64,000 nucleotides of DNA from Bacteroides cellulosilyticus (lineage in GTDB: Bacteria; Bacteroidota; Bacteroidia; Bacteroidales; Bacteroidaceae). Position numbers and translations under genes: made by a program. Within the stretch, counting starts at the first letter, position 1. Every line of letters begins with the position of its first letter. This document shows, in pieces, positions 15,702 through 23,607 of this stretch. A model generated the notes under the pieces. That model was not told the DNA's origin, did not search any database, and was given only the letters and a program-made list of their open reading frames with translations. The stretch spans positions 5,828,501 to 5,892,500 of the forward strand of contig NZ_CP081903.1 in NCBI RefSeq assembly GCF_020091405.1. Reading direction: 5' to 3'.

Positions 15702-16711
15702 TTACTTTCTAAAAAACATATCCCCGGAAATTGATCGGGCTGTATCGTCACCTGTCAACCGGATGTAACGGAAGAAGTTCTGTTCAGTCCGGTGTCCGGT
15801 GAGTTTCATAATCTCAAAGGTCTTCATCCGGCCAGTGAGGTACATGTTGGTAGCTGCGCTTCTCCTCGCAGTATGACTGCTGATCAATTCCCATTTCTCA
15901 CGAGTGACGGTCTTTAATTTACCACCTTGTGTATAAGAGTAAGTCACAAGATCATTCAGTCCGATTTCCTTCATAATCACCTTTAGATACTTATTAAAGT
16001 ATTGGATGCAAAGTCCACCGGGAATATCACCGCCATATTTCTCAAAGATTTCTTTCACATAATCATGTGCAGGTACTTTAACGTCTACATTGGTTTTCTT
16101 GGTCCGTTTGATAATATAATCGCCCTGATAGTTATCCTTCGTCAGTGTGGAGTAATCAGAATAACGAAGAGCAGTGAGGCACCCTACCACAAACAAATCA
16201 CGGATGCGCTCTTTAGCCCTGCGTTTATCTTGTTTCTCGAACTTATAATAATAAATGCGTGTAATTTCGTTCATGCTGAGGAATACGGCTGAGGTTTCCT
16301 CCAGCCGGATGTCAATCCCTTCATAAGAAGGGTCTACCGCATAATTATACTGGCTTGCCTTTCGTACCATAGACTGAATTTTTAAGATGTAACCAACGAT
16401 TGTATTATGTCGTAATCCGTATTCTTCGAGATAGACAATGAAATCATCCAGAAACTCCTCAGTGATTGAGTTGGTGAAAATATCGCAATCATACAACTCT
16501 GAGAATTGATCGATATGCTTCATGATTGCATCATAGACTACTGCATAGTTTGCAGACTTGCGTCTGGATCTCTTTTCAAGTACTTCGCGTGCAAAACCTG
16601 TGAAGTAAATTCCTTCAAGCGGTTTTTCTTGCCGGAAGTGGTTAATATAGTCCTTTCTCGCTTGGCGGGGCTGGACCGAGGAAAATACTTGTAATGTTGC
16701 GGCTGTATCAT
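15702..16711 (-). CDS. int: Tyrosine recombinase (phage integrase), possible N-terminal frameshift
   Basis: The clear frame runs from ATG 16523 (273 aa) with catalytic R120, H217, R220, H244 and Y253, the tyrosine recombinase set. Coding similarity seems to continue upstream without any ATG: the same frame is open to 16712 and reads KDYINHFRQEKPLEGIYFTG. An ATG at 16709-16711, 1 bp after the previous gene's stop, is in a different frame (MIQPQHYKYFPRSS). Either a frameshift breaks the gene near its start or initiation is non-standard. It excises and inserts the phage genome if intact. Confidence 0.8.
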
Positions 16712-16712
16712 T

Positions 16713-16892
16713 TTAAGGGTTATTATCATCATTATCCGTATCGGAGGAAATATCCTCTTCTATTTCGATTCCATCTTCACAAGCTACATTCTCACAGAAT
16801 GCCTCTTTTTGATGAAATTCACACCATCCGTTACCGAATGAATCTTCATTGGTGAATAGCTTGCATTCGCCACATACTTGTTTCTCATTCAT
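16713..16892 (-). CDS. Small cysteine-rich phage protein (59 aa)
   Basis: ATG at 16892, TAA at 16713. MNEKQVCGECKLFTNEDSFG, then GWCEFHQKEAFCENVACEDG: six cysteines in zinc-ribbon-like spacing, with an acidic tail. Directly upstream of the integrase start region. Confidence 0.55.
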   Translation of the reverse strand: MNEKQVCGECKLFTNEDSFGNGWCEFHQKEAFCENVACEDGIEIEEDISSDTDNDDNNP

Positions 16893-16921
16893 ATAAATAT
16901 TCCTTTCTATTTCGATTTACG

Positions 16922-17119
16922 TTAATCTTCATCATATACACAAAGCACCTCAATGTCTTTAAAAGAATAGCTTTCGGCACAATATTTTATTTCGTCTATC
17001 TTATCCGCTATATCCTTTTCTGTAAAGTCTATTGGCAGATTCAATATCGTGTCAATACGATTTGTAAAACTTGTACTGGAAACATAGTTCCCTGTAACCC
17101 TTACTTTTGCTTTCTTCAT
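16922..17119 (-). CDS. Small phage protein, unknown (65 aa)
   Basis: 65 aa, MKKAKVRVTGNYVSSTSFTN, ending in acidic YDED. Soluble alpha/beta content. No family recognised; co-directional with the neighbours at short spacing. Confidence 0.55.
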   Translation of the reverse strand: MKKAKVRVTGNYVSSTSFTNRIDTILNLPIDFTEKDIADKIDEIKYCAESYSFKDIEVLCVYDED

Positions 17120-17136
17120 ATCATTTCTTATTTGAT

Positions 17137-17388
17137 TTACGTTAATTGATTTAATGATGTATTATCAAAATATTCACAAGCAACATCATCAGCTTTTGCA
17201 GCATTTTTACCGCCTAAACAACATTCACAAAAAGAGTCACAATCGCCGCAATGGTGTGTCATAATATCAGAATATTTTATACTTGTACACGTTCCATACT
17301 CAGGAGGTGTAAGATTACGTAGACAAATCGGTTCACCGTCTTCGTTTATTTGACAATGAGCACAATATTCACAATCAAAATGTGCCAT
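17137..17388 (-). CDS. Cysteine-rich, probably zinc-binding phage protein
   Basis: 83 aa with twelve cysteines, including CEYCAHCQINEDGEPIC and HCGDCDSFCECCLGG. Pairs of CxxC suggest two metal sites. A role in binding nucleic acid or protein is likely but unproven. Confidence 0.6.
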   Translation of the reverse strand: MAHFDCEYCAHCQINEDGEPICLRNLTPPEYGTCTSIKYSDIMTHHCGDCDSFCECCLGGKNAAKADDVACEYFDNTSLNQLT

Positions 17389-17414
17389 AATGTTCCTTTC
17401 TTATTTGTTTAGAA

Positions 17415-17693
17415 TTACTTCTTTAAAATCTTTTTAGCAGCAGTTTCAATGACTTTTATGAGTTCATTCACCTTGCTGTAATCACTATTCTTATTACTCA
17501 ACCTTAGTTGAATTACAGTACAAAAGGCAGTTTCAAATTCTTCTGCTTCCCAGTCTCCGAAGTCATAATGAAAGAACCAATTATTAAAATTAGATATGCT
17601 TTCGTCAGATGGTACATGAAGTGAATAACCTGCCTGTGAGTCCGTATTTATCTCTATGGTAATGTGCGCAGCACTAACGCCGAGTTTCTTCAT
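17415..17693 (-). CDS. Phage protein, unknown (92 aa)
   Basis: 92 aa, MKKLGVSAAHITIEINTDSQ, with a lysine-rich C-terminus. Its start is one base past the stop of the 38-aa gene upstream, so the two are coupled. Unknown. Confidence 0.55.
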   Translation of the reverse strand: MKKLGVSAAHITIEINTDSQAGYSLHVPSDESISNFNNWFFHYDFGDWEAEEFETAFCTVIQLRLSNKNSDYSKVNELIKVIETAAKKILKK

Positions 17694-17694
17694 A

Positions 17695-17811
17695 TCAGAT
17701 AAAAATCAAATGACCGCAACGCTTGTTAGGGCAAATTGCAAACTTATCTTCCTCTGTAATAGTGATAGTGTGCCACTTGTGGCACTTCTCGCAAAAAATC
17801 TTCTTATTCAT
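17695..17811 (-). CDS. Very small zinc-ribbon-like protein (38 aa)
   Basis: ATG at 17811, TGA at 17695. MNKKIFCEKCHKWHTITITE, then AICPNKRCGH: two cysteine pairs as in Com-like zinc-binding phage proteins, but no closer match can be claimed. Coupled to the next gene. Confidence 0.55.
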   Translation of the reverse strand: MNKKIFCEKCHKWHTITITEEDKFAICPNKRCGHLIFI

Positions 17812-17876
17812 ATTTATCTTTCCATTTAAAATCCAAACAAAGTTGGATAATTCATTAATAATTAACTTTTGTCTAT

Positions 17877-17998
17877 TATCTTTGTATCAGGATGTTAAGA
17901 GGAAGTAGGCTCTGCTGAGGAGCAACCTACCAGCAATAAGCATCCTGACGGTACGCAGTAATGCTACTTAGGGAGGCGGTCACACGCCTCTCTTTTTG
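17877..17998 (+). ncRNA. Structured small RNA with own promoter box and terminator
   Basis: A -7 box TATCTTTG (17877-17884) precedes a compact RNA of about 110 nt. A 6-bp closing stem (AGGATG 17889-17894 with CATCCT 17941-17946) encloses a hairpin built from GTAGG/CCTAC and GCTC/GAGC; next comes a small hairpin capped by GTAA (a GNRA loop); last a GC-rich terminator, GGGAGGCG with CGCCTCTC, followed by TTTTT. No open frame. It is on the plus strand in a minus-strand gene block, just beside the IS110 element. No Rfam family recognised by eye. Confidence 0.65.
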
Positions 17999-18214
17999 TA
18001 TTACTGATATCGTCTGATATGGCTAAGAAAACCTAACCATAATCCTATGGTAAAACAAACTTTCCATAGCAGACACCGCATAAGGGGCTGCAAGTTCCTT
18101 TATCAGTCAAACCATAAATGAGGGTTACAAACTTGTTTGAGCGGACTTCAAAGCCGCATAAATATGATAGCATTTCCCTCAAAAGAAAGCTGTTTTACCT
18201 TATAGGATTCTGTA

Positions 18215-19300
18215 TCATTTGACAACACACGGTATATATTCCTTTTCATGTTTGAGTACATAATATATTCTGTTTACAAGCCGTCTGGCAATCTTTATGA
18301 TCGACTTCTGGGGATTCATACGTTTACGGTATTCTGTATAGGCTACTGTCATTGCAGGATCCTTACGGATTGCAATCCATGCAGCTTCTACCAAAAGGCA
18401 CCGGAGCATGAAATGGCGGCGTACCGTTATATCTCCTGTGCCGTTACTCTCACCGCTCGAATGGCACATGGGTACCAGACCGATGAAAGAAGTCAGATGG
18501 TCAGCATTCTTGAAACGCACTATATCGTCAAGTTCAACCATTAGGGTGGCGGCTGTTGTAACGCCTATTCCGGGAACAGAAGTCAGAAGACGTATCGGCT
18601 TCTCAAAAGGTGCTTTACGTGATATCTCACGGATGGCACGTGTCTCCTGGAGAAGCATCATGCGCAAACGCACGAACTGTTCCAAGTGCAGTTCCAAAGT
18701 TTTCTTGCCATACTCCGTTGAGAGTTCGAGAGAATGCAGCCAGGTCAGGAAACGTTTTGACCAACAGCCTATCGAGCATCGGGTAAACTCTTCGGGTATC
18801 TCCACTCCATGAAAACGAAGCAATGACTTGATGCGGTTCTTCGCACGAGTGCTGTCTTTTACTATCAGGTTTCTCATCCTTATCAAAGAGCGCATTTCGA
18901 GGACATCTGCCTTGGGAACGTATATCCCTTCCAGCGAACCCGAACGTAATTCACGAGCCAGCTTGTTGCAGTCCACGGCATCCGTCTTACGAAGTTTTTC
19001 CTTACTCATGGTCGGTACATCGGCAGGATTGACCACGATGTTGGTTATTCCTAAATCCATCAGCTTCTCGTGTATCCAAAAGCCGCAGAATCCTGCTTCA
19101 TACACAGAGAAGTAATTGGCTCCCGGATAATTGCTCACAAGATACTTGTGCAATGCTTCAGGTTCAGGAATTTGGCTGAACCGCTTCAGAACACTGTGTT
19201 CTGATAAAATTGCAACCGACCAACTCTTCAGGTGGACATCAATTCCTACATAAATATTTTGTCCACTAAAATCTAATTTGTTACTTTGTACACGTTTCAT
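18215..19300 (-). CDS. IS110-family transposase (DEDD recombinase)
   Basis: 361 aa. N-terminal RuvC-like DEDD domain: D21 in YVGIDVH, E68 in SVYEAG, D107 and D110 in RKTDAVD. A helical linker follows, then the C-terminal Tnp domain with SVPGIG (241-246) and SSGES (281-285), the expected serine region. Full length and apparently intact. In this family a structured non-coding RNA from the element guides recombination. The start codon sits directly against the hairpin at 19301-19367. Confidence 0.93.
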   Translation of the reverse strand: MKRVQSNKLDFSGQNIYVGIDVHLKSWSVAILSEHSVLKRFSQIPEPEALHKYLVSNYPGANYFSVYEAGFCGFWIHEKLMDLGITNIVVNPADVPTMSKEKLRKTDAVDCNKLARELRSGSLEGIYVPKADVLEMRSLIRMRNLIVKDSTRAKNRIKSLLRFHGVEIPEEFTRCSIGCWSKRFLTWLHSLELSTEYGKKTLELHLEQFVRLRMMLLQETRAIREISRKAPFEKPIRLLTSVPGIGVTTAATLMVELDDIVRFKNADHLTSFIGLVPMCHSSGESNGTGDITVRRHFMLRCLLVEAAWIAIRKDPAMTVAYTEYRKRMNPQKSIIKIARRLVNRIYYVLKHEKEYIPCVVK

Positions 19301-19367
19301 AAGCTATATCGTTTTTAGTTAATAATGTATCCGCTATAATACAAAGTTAACTAAAATGGTATAGCTT
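19301..19367. repeat. Imperfect inverted repeat abutting the transposase start
   Basis: Arms 19301-19322 and 19347-19367 pair over about 20 bases with few mismatches (both begin AAGCTATA when read inward), around a 24-bp spacer. On the minus strand the spacer edge holds TAACTTTG, a -7 box without a matching -33. A junction formed in a circular IS intermediate could complete the promoter. Confidence 0.6.
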
Positions 19368-19420
19368 TTTTGCGCTACATGTCACTATCCGTCTTTTCCG
19401 ATTTTAAACATAGGAACTTG

Positions 19421-19660
19421 TTAAGAATTAATTCTTTTAAAATGCGTAATACCTTCTTGGCGTTTGCAACCCAAAGCCCATCCGCCTAATCGAACGTGGC
19501 AAGAAGAAGGATTAAACGCCATATACGGCTTATCAAATCTCATAGTTTCCACTTTACCGTAGGATAATACTTCTACAATCTCCCCATCTTCCGGCATATT
19601 AGTAAAAGACCACTCTTCAAACCCTGTCGGTATTTGATTTTTATCTGGATAATAGTTCAT
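19421..19660 (-). CDS. DUF551-like phage protein
   Basis: 79 aa from ATG 19660 (MNYYPDKNQIPTGFEEWSFT); the frame is open upstream through the preceding gene but that part is not coding. The pattern EEWSFTNMPEDGEIVEVL and a C-terminal HFKRI resemble DUF551. Gap of 13 bp to the gene upstream. Confidence 0.55.
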   Translation of the reverse strand: MNYYPDKNQIPTGFEEWSFTNMPEDGEIVEVLSYGKVETMRFDKPYMAFNPSSCHVRLGGWALGCKRQEGITHFKRINS

Positions 19661-19673
19661 ATCTTTTCTGTTA

Positions 19674-19949
19674 TTAGTTATTCTTTGAAATCCAGTTATC
19701 AGTATCACAGTGAAAGCAATATCCACTTTTAGGATGTTCCGCACCGTCTTTAGCTCCACAAGTTCCACAATAATACTCCTTATCATATTCCGGGGAAAGA
19801 CCTTTATTCCGTTCTTTGACGACTGCTTTTCTTTCTTCAAGCATCATCATTTTATCGGGATTACGGCTCAAATAAAACTTTCTGACTTTATGTATTTGCT
19901 TTTCAAATAGTTCGTCAGATTCAGCTATTTGCCTTGCTGTATATTTCAT
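19674..19949 (-). CDS. Phage protein with zinc ribbon
   Basis: 91 aa. Helical basic N-terminal part (QIHKVRKFYLSRNPDKMMML), then a C-terminal knuckle CGTCGAKDG...CFHCDTD with four cysteines. Unknown role. Confidence 0.55.
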   Translation of the reverse strand: MKYTARQIAESDELFEKQIHKVRKFYLSRNPDKMMMLEERKAVVKERNKGLSPEYDKEYYCGTCGAKDGAEHPKSGYCFHCDTDNWISKNN

Positions 19950-19965
19950 ATTTTTCTATTAAAAG

Positions 19966-20271
19966 TTAAACTTCGGGTATAAGCATCCAACAATCAACTT
20001 TATCCCAATCACAATATATATGATTCACTTCTGGATAAAGCCATTCTTGACTCAGATTATCCCAACGCAAAACGACTTTTCCGTATATTTGGGAAGAACA
20101 TAATACAAGTTGTTTATCCTCCGGAAATTCTTCATCAATACTTATCCACGGGGATTGCTTTGCCTGCCATCTAGCTCCTTCTTTAAATCCTATTCTAAAA
20201 CAAGTTATTTTGTCCCAATCAGGATGTACTCCACCAATTTCATTTATGGCTTCTTCTAAGGTCTGTTTCAT
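19966..20271 (-). CDS. DUF551-domain phage protein
   Basis: 101 aa. The second half SPWISIDEEFPEDKQLVLCS ... VDCWMLIP is a clear DUF551 pattern; the first 40 residues include FKEGARWQAKQ, the usual lead-in of these proteins. Small accessory phage gene of unknown activity. Confidence 0.7.
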   Translation of the reverse strand: MKQTLEEAINEIGGVHPDWDKITCFRIGFKEGARWQAKQSPWISIDEEFPEDKQLVLCSSQIYGKVVLRWDNLSQEWLYPEVNHIYCDWDKVDCWMLIPEV

Positions 20272-20281
20272 GGTTAATCAG

Positions 20282-20452
20282 TTAATGTTTACGTTTTACA
20301 TCTATCCAGGCCGTTACAATTGCGCATACAAGGTTTACTATGCTTATCCCTGCAAGAATTCTTGCAAGCCATAGTATCCCTATATCATAAGCCGTCAAAC
20401 ACGCAATAAGTGAAAGCCAAAATGTTATTTCCTCAAATTGATATCTCTTCAT
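20282..20452 (-). CDS. Small membrane protein (56 aa)
   Basis: ATG at 20450-20452, TAA at 20282. MKRYQFEEITFWLSLIACLT then a second hydrophobic segment (LARILAGISIVNLVCAIVTA) and a basic end KRKH: two predicted membrane helices. Unknown. Confidence 0.5.
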   Translation of the reverse strand: MKRYQFEEITFWLSLIACLTAYDIGILWLARILAGISIVNLVCAIVTAWIDVKRKH

Positions 20453-20469
20453 TACTAATTTGATTTTAC

Positions 20470-20757
20470 TTAATATCTACTCAATAAGTTGTAAAATATT
20501 CGTTTCTTCTCGATGTACTTAAGTCCGTTTCTACGAAGTTCCCTCTTTATATGAGACACAACCATCTGATAACCATTCACACCAACATAGATGCAGTCCT
20601 TGTGGTGTCTTTCAGCTTCGTGAAATGCAAACCAAATTGATGTATCACAATATCGGTAACTGTCATTCTGTACACCTTCATAGCCTTTACTCATTATGAA
20701 GTGGCCAACTTCATTTGCTTCTTCTTCTGAATAGCAAATAGTAAATATATTATTCAT
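20470..20757 (-). CDS. Phage protein, unknown (95 aa)
   Basis: 95 aa; SEEEANEVGHFIMSKGYEGV and a basic C-terminal half (SHIKRELRRNGLKYIEKKR). No membrane segment, no recognised domain. Confidence 0.55.
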   Translation of the reverse strand: MNNIFTICYSEEEANEVGHFIMSKGYEGVQNDSYRYCDTSIWFAFHEAERHHKDCIYVGVNGYQMVVSHIKRELRRNGLKYIEKKRIFYNLLSRY

Positions 20758-20775
20758 ATTTTATCTGGATTTGAA

Positions 20776-21189
20776 TTAGTTTTTAAATGGCAGATAATCG
20801 TTTTCGTATAGCCAACAAAGCATATCATAGGCTGCATCAATAATACTCTCAGAACTAAAACTTGCGCATTCATGTTCTGCATTCATACGAGCGTATTTAA
20901 TTTTCCATTCGTTCTTTCGCCTATCCATAACTTCTAATGTAAGCCAATATACTTCGTCAATTATTGGCGGCAGCTTTTCAAGAATATCCTGCAATGTATA
21001 GACGTTGACAGATTCCTTTATACTATCATCGTTCAGATAATGATTTTCCTCAACTAATATTGAAATAAGATGCCTATTTTCTCCGTCATGTTCATCATAT
21101 TCAAGCTTCACAAATGATGCATTACTTGTATCTATTCCAAGTTTTTGCAAATGATTCATCTGCTCTATTGATAATACCTGTTTACTCAT
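20776..21189 (-). CDS. Phage protein, unknown (137 aa)
   Basis: 137 aa, acidic, soluble; N-terminus MSKQVLSIEQMNHLQKLGID. The ending CWLYENDYLPFKN is seen in small phage early proteins of Bacteroides as I recall, without a known role. Confidence 0.55.
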   Translation of the reverse strand: MSKQVLSIEQMNHLQKLGIDTSNASFVKLEYDEHDGENRHLISILVEENHYLNDDSIKESVNVYTLQDILEKLPPIIDEVYWLTLEVMDRRKNEWKIKYARMNAEHECASFSSESIIDAAYDMLCWLYENDYLPFKN

Positions 21190-21213
21190 TATTTTGCCTC
21201 CTTCCTTTATTGT

Positions 21214-21417
21214 TTATTTATTTCTTATTTGTATATATCCCCTGCGTTCAGTTTCCCGAAGAAGTTCCATATCTTCATCTTTGATGTCACAGGGAGTCTC
21301 ACCATTCACGGTAGTGTAGTCCGGGATATTAAACTTATCCCTGATTCTCTTTTTGATTCTGGGGATGTCTTTGGGATCAAGATGCCTTGTTTCCCAATAA
21401 ATGGTAACTCTCATCAT
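21214..21417 (-). CDS. Small phage protein, unknown (67 aa)
   Basis: 67 aa, charged (MMRVTIYWETRHLDPKDIPR). Start is adjacent to the dnaB stop with no gap, so translation is probably coupled to the helicase gene. Confidence 0.55.
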   Translation of the reverse strand: MMRVTIYWETRHLDPKDIPRIKKRIRDKFNIPDYTTVNGETPCDIKDEDMELLRETERRGYIQIRNK

Positions 21418-22776
21418 TTAAAATGGATTATCGTCTTCCACATCAGCAACACTGCTTCCTGATAATGGAACGGAGTCAAGATTATAAAAACAAGTCGTAG
21501 CGGCATTGAACCCACAGATGAACCGTAGCAATCCAATGTTTCGTCCTTTAGCAATATCTATCATAGCCGTTCCTCTAGTATCTACATTGGAAAAATCGGT
21601 CGGATAAGATTTCTTATTGACCTCAGGACGGTAGATAAGAATAACAACATCGGCGGCTTCTGCTATTTGTCCACTGTCACGAAGCCGTGCCAACGTAGGA
21701 ACCGGATTCATGGTATCCCTATTCAACTGGGAAAGGGCTATAATCCAGATATCAAGCTCCTTGGCGAGGTTCTTCAACCGCCTTGCCACATCACCCATTT
21801 GCTGTTCCTTATTAGCTCCCTTCATGTTGACATTGAGAATCTGCAAATAGTCTACGATTGCACCATCAATCCCAAACTTTAGCTTCATGTAACGGATTGA
21901 GGATAGTATCGTATCAATATTGGAGGTACTTCGGTCATCAAAGTAAATACCCTTACCTGATACCTTGCCAATACCTTTGTCAACCGCCTGTAACTGCGAA
22001 TCTGTCAAGCGTGAGTACATGATCTGATTGGCAGGAACACCGCTCTCCATAGAAAGAATGCGAGCTGTTATTTGCTCTTTCTTCATTTCCATAGAATACA
22101 TGGCAATCTTAGCTCCTAAATCAGCCGCATTTCGCATCATTGACACTGCCAGACTAGTTTTTCCCATGCTTGTTTCTCCAGCAATGATTATCAAGTCCGA
22201 CTTCTGTAATCCTCCTGATTTGGAATCTATCTTTTCAAATCCGGTAGGAGTTCCAGTCATTGGTCTATCACCGGATAGATTTTCATTTATCATGCTGTAA
22301 ACACTTTCAAGCCCATCATTAATGGTCGTGACAGTCGTACTGCTGGATTTGAAAAGAGAAGCAAGCTCATCACTTACAGAATTAGTAACATCAAGAATAT
22401 CTTCTGATTCCGAGTAAGAGTTTGAAACGAGATATTGACCTATGACATAGAACTTACGCCTTATGGTCAAATCATGAAGTCTGGCTGCGTACTGATACAG
22501 GTCAAAAGTACTGTTAGAGGCAATTTGCATGTATTCCACCAGATTAAACTTCACTCCATTGGTGATAAGTCTGCTTTTGACAGTTATCATATCCGGTCTG
22601 TTACCGGATGATACCACCTGGAGAATGGCTTGGTATATCTGTTTGTGAAACGCATTATAGAATGATTCTTCTGACAGTAATTCCCTGACCTCCTCAAGAG
22701 CATTGCGCTCTATTATAATGGTGCCTAAGACCAGTTTCTCAGCATCGTCATCACGTAGTTGAATATTAACTTCCAT
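21418..22776 (-). CDS. dnaB: Replicative DNA helicase, DnaB family
   Basis: 452 aa, the family's normal length. N-terminal helical domain (about 1-130), then the RecA-like domain with Walker A GETSMGKTS and Walker B GAIVDYLQI, and an arginine-rich SGQIAEAADVVILIYRPE segment near the end. It unwinds the phage replication fork. The 247-aa gene upstream, overlapping by 11 bp, probably supplies origin recognition or helicase loading. Confidence 0.93.
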   Translation of the reverse strand: MEVNIQLRDDDAEKLVLGTIIIERNALEEVRELLSEESFYNAFHKQIYQAILQVVSSGNRPDMITVKSRLITNGVKFNLVEYMQIASNSTFDLYQYAARLHDLTIRRKFYVIGQYLVSNSYSESEDILDVTNSVSDELASLFKSSSTTVTTINDGLESVYSMINENLSGDRPMTGTPTGFEKIDSKSGGLQKSDLIIIAGETSMGKTSLAVSMMRNAADLGAKIAMYSMEMKKEQITARILSMESGVPANQIMYSRLTDSQLQAVDKGIGKVSGKGIYFDDRSTSNIDTILSSIRYMKLKFGIDGAIVDYLQILNVNMKGANKEQQMGDVARRLKNLAKELDIWIIALSQLNRDTMNPVPTLARLRDSGQIAEAADVVILIYRPEVNKKSYPTDFSNVDTRGTAMIDIAKGRNIGLLRFICGFNAATTCFYNLDSVPLSGSSVADVEDDNPF

Positions 22777-23509
22777 ATTCTTTCTTTGCCCAGTTTAACA
22801 CCGTCCGATAAAGGTTGGTGTATCGTTTACGTAAATCCTTTCGATTCTCTATCTGTTCAATGATGTCCGCTATCTGTTTACCCGTATACTTCTCTTTGAG
22901 TTTTAGGAACTCAGCTTCTGTGATTTGAGAAGGGAAGTTTTTAGAATTGCTACAAAAAGGAGCTTTCCGGTCTAGCCATTCATTGAATTTTAGATAATCA
23001 GGATTGAGAGAGGGTGAAGAAGGTTCACCTTCTTTCTTATCTCCGTTAGGAGATTCTTTCTTATCTTCCTTTTCCTCTTCCTTTTCCGCCGTAGTGTTCA
23101 CGTCGTTATCACGTAGTGTTGACGTAGCGTTCACGTTGTTATCATTTAAAGCCTTATTAATCAAACTTTTTGCTATATCCTTACCGATATATGATTTATC
23201 GTATCTCTTATCAAGGATTTGATGACTACGGAATGTGCGGATATAATAGTAGCTTTCTTCTGCGTGAATAATAGGTACTAACATCCGGGCATCCACTAAG
23301 GAATCTATCCACTTTTTTATTTCAGATACGCGTAAACTCTCATCGTAAGGGAATATTTGAGACTTGAGTAATGCAGCATTACCTTTGATAACTCCGAAAT
23401 CATCAGCGAAGTTCCAGCAACCAATAAAGAAAAGGCGGCACGGGATTGGTAATTTACCAATCTTTTCATCTTCCCAAAATTCAGGTTTTATCGTCCTTAT
23501 TCGTGCCAT
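22766..23509 (-). CDS. Phage replication protein, winged-helix initiator/loader-like
   Basis: 247 aa. The N-terminal MARIRTIKPEFWEDEKIGKL is the hallmark start of DnaT/DnaD/lambda O-like phage replication proteins; a winged-helix follows (to about residue 110). A low-complexity charged linker (EKEEEKEDKKE) leads to a C-terminal domain with KYTGKQIADIIEQIENRKDL, typical of the helicase-binding part. It overlaps dnaB. Confidence 0.75.
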   Translation of the reverse strand: MARIRTIKPEFWEDEKIGKLPIPCRLFFIGCWNFADDFGVIKGNAALLKSQIFPYDESLRVSEIKKWIDSLVDARMLVPIIHAEESYYYIRTFRSHQILDKRYDKSYIGKDIAKSLINKALNDNNVNATSTLRDNDVNTTAEKEEEKEDKKESPNGDKKEGEPSSPSLNPDYLKFNEWLDRKAPFCSNSKNFPSQITEAEFLKLKEKYTGKQIADIIEQIENRKDLRKRYTNLYRTVLNWAKKEYGS

Positions 23510-23606
23510 ATAAACATTTAATTAAGTAATACAGATTTATTTCTCCACTTCTCGGACATTTCGGTATATGTTCAATGTCCTTAACTACTTCTTTTATACT
23601 TTTCAT
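23481..23606 (-). CDS. Possible very small phage protein (41 aa)
   Basis: ATG at 23606 reads MKSIKEVVKDIEHIPKCPRS, ending TGA at 23481, overlapping the next gene's start by 29 bp. It starts 1 bp after the SF2 helicase stop. The long overlap argues against it; the coupled position argues for it. Confidence 0.35.
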   Translation of the reverse strand: MKSIKEVVKDIEHIPKCPRSGEINLYYLIKCLYGTNKDDKT

Positions 23607-23607
23607 A

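Larger units (their letters stand above)
18000..19400 (-). mobile_element. IS110-family insertion sequence, ends approximate
   Basis: A transposase gene with non-coding flanks of about 215 bp (3' side) and about 100 bp (5' side) interrupts the leftward early operon. IS110 elements often lack clear terminal inverted repeats, so I cannot place the ends to the base; the neighbouring phage genes stop at 17998 (small RNA) and 19421. The 3' flank (18001-18214) has several small hairpins (ACCATA-ATCC-TATGGT at 18036-18051; GCGG...CCGC at 18141-18157) and could encode a guide (bridge) RNA. Confidence 0.75.
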
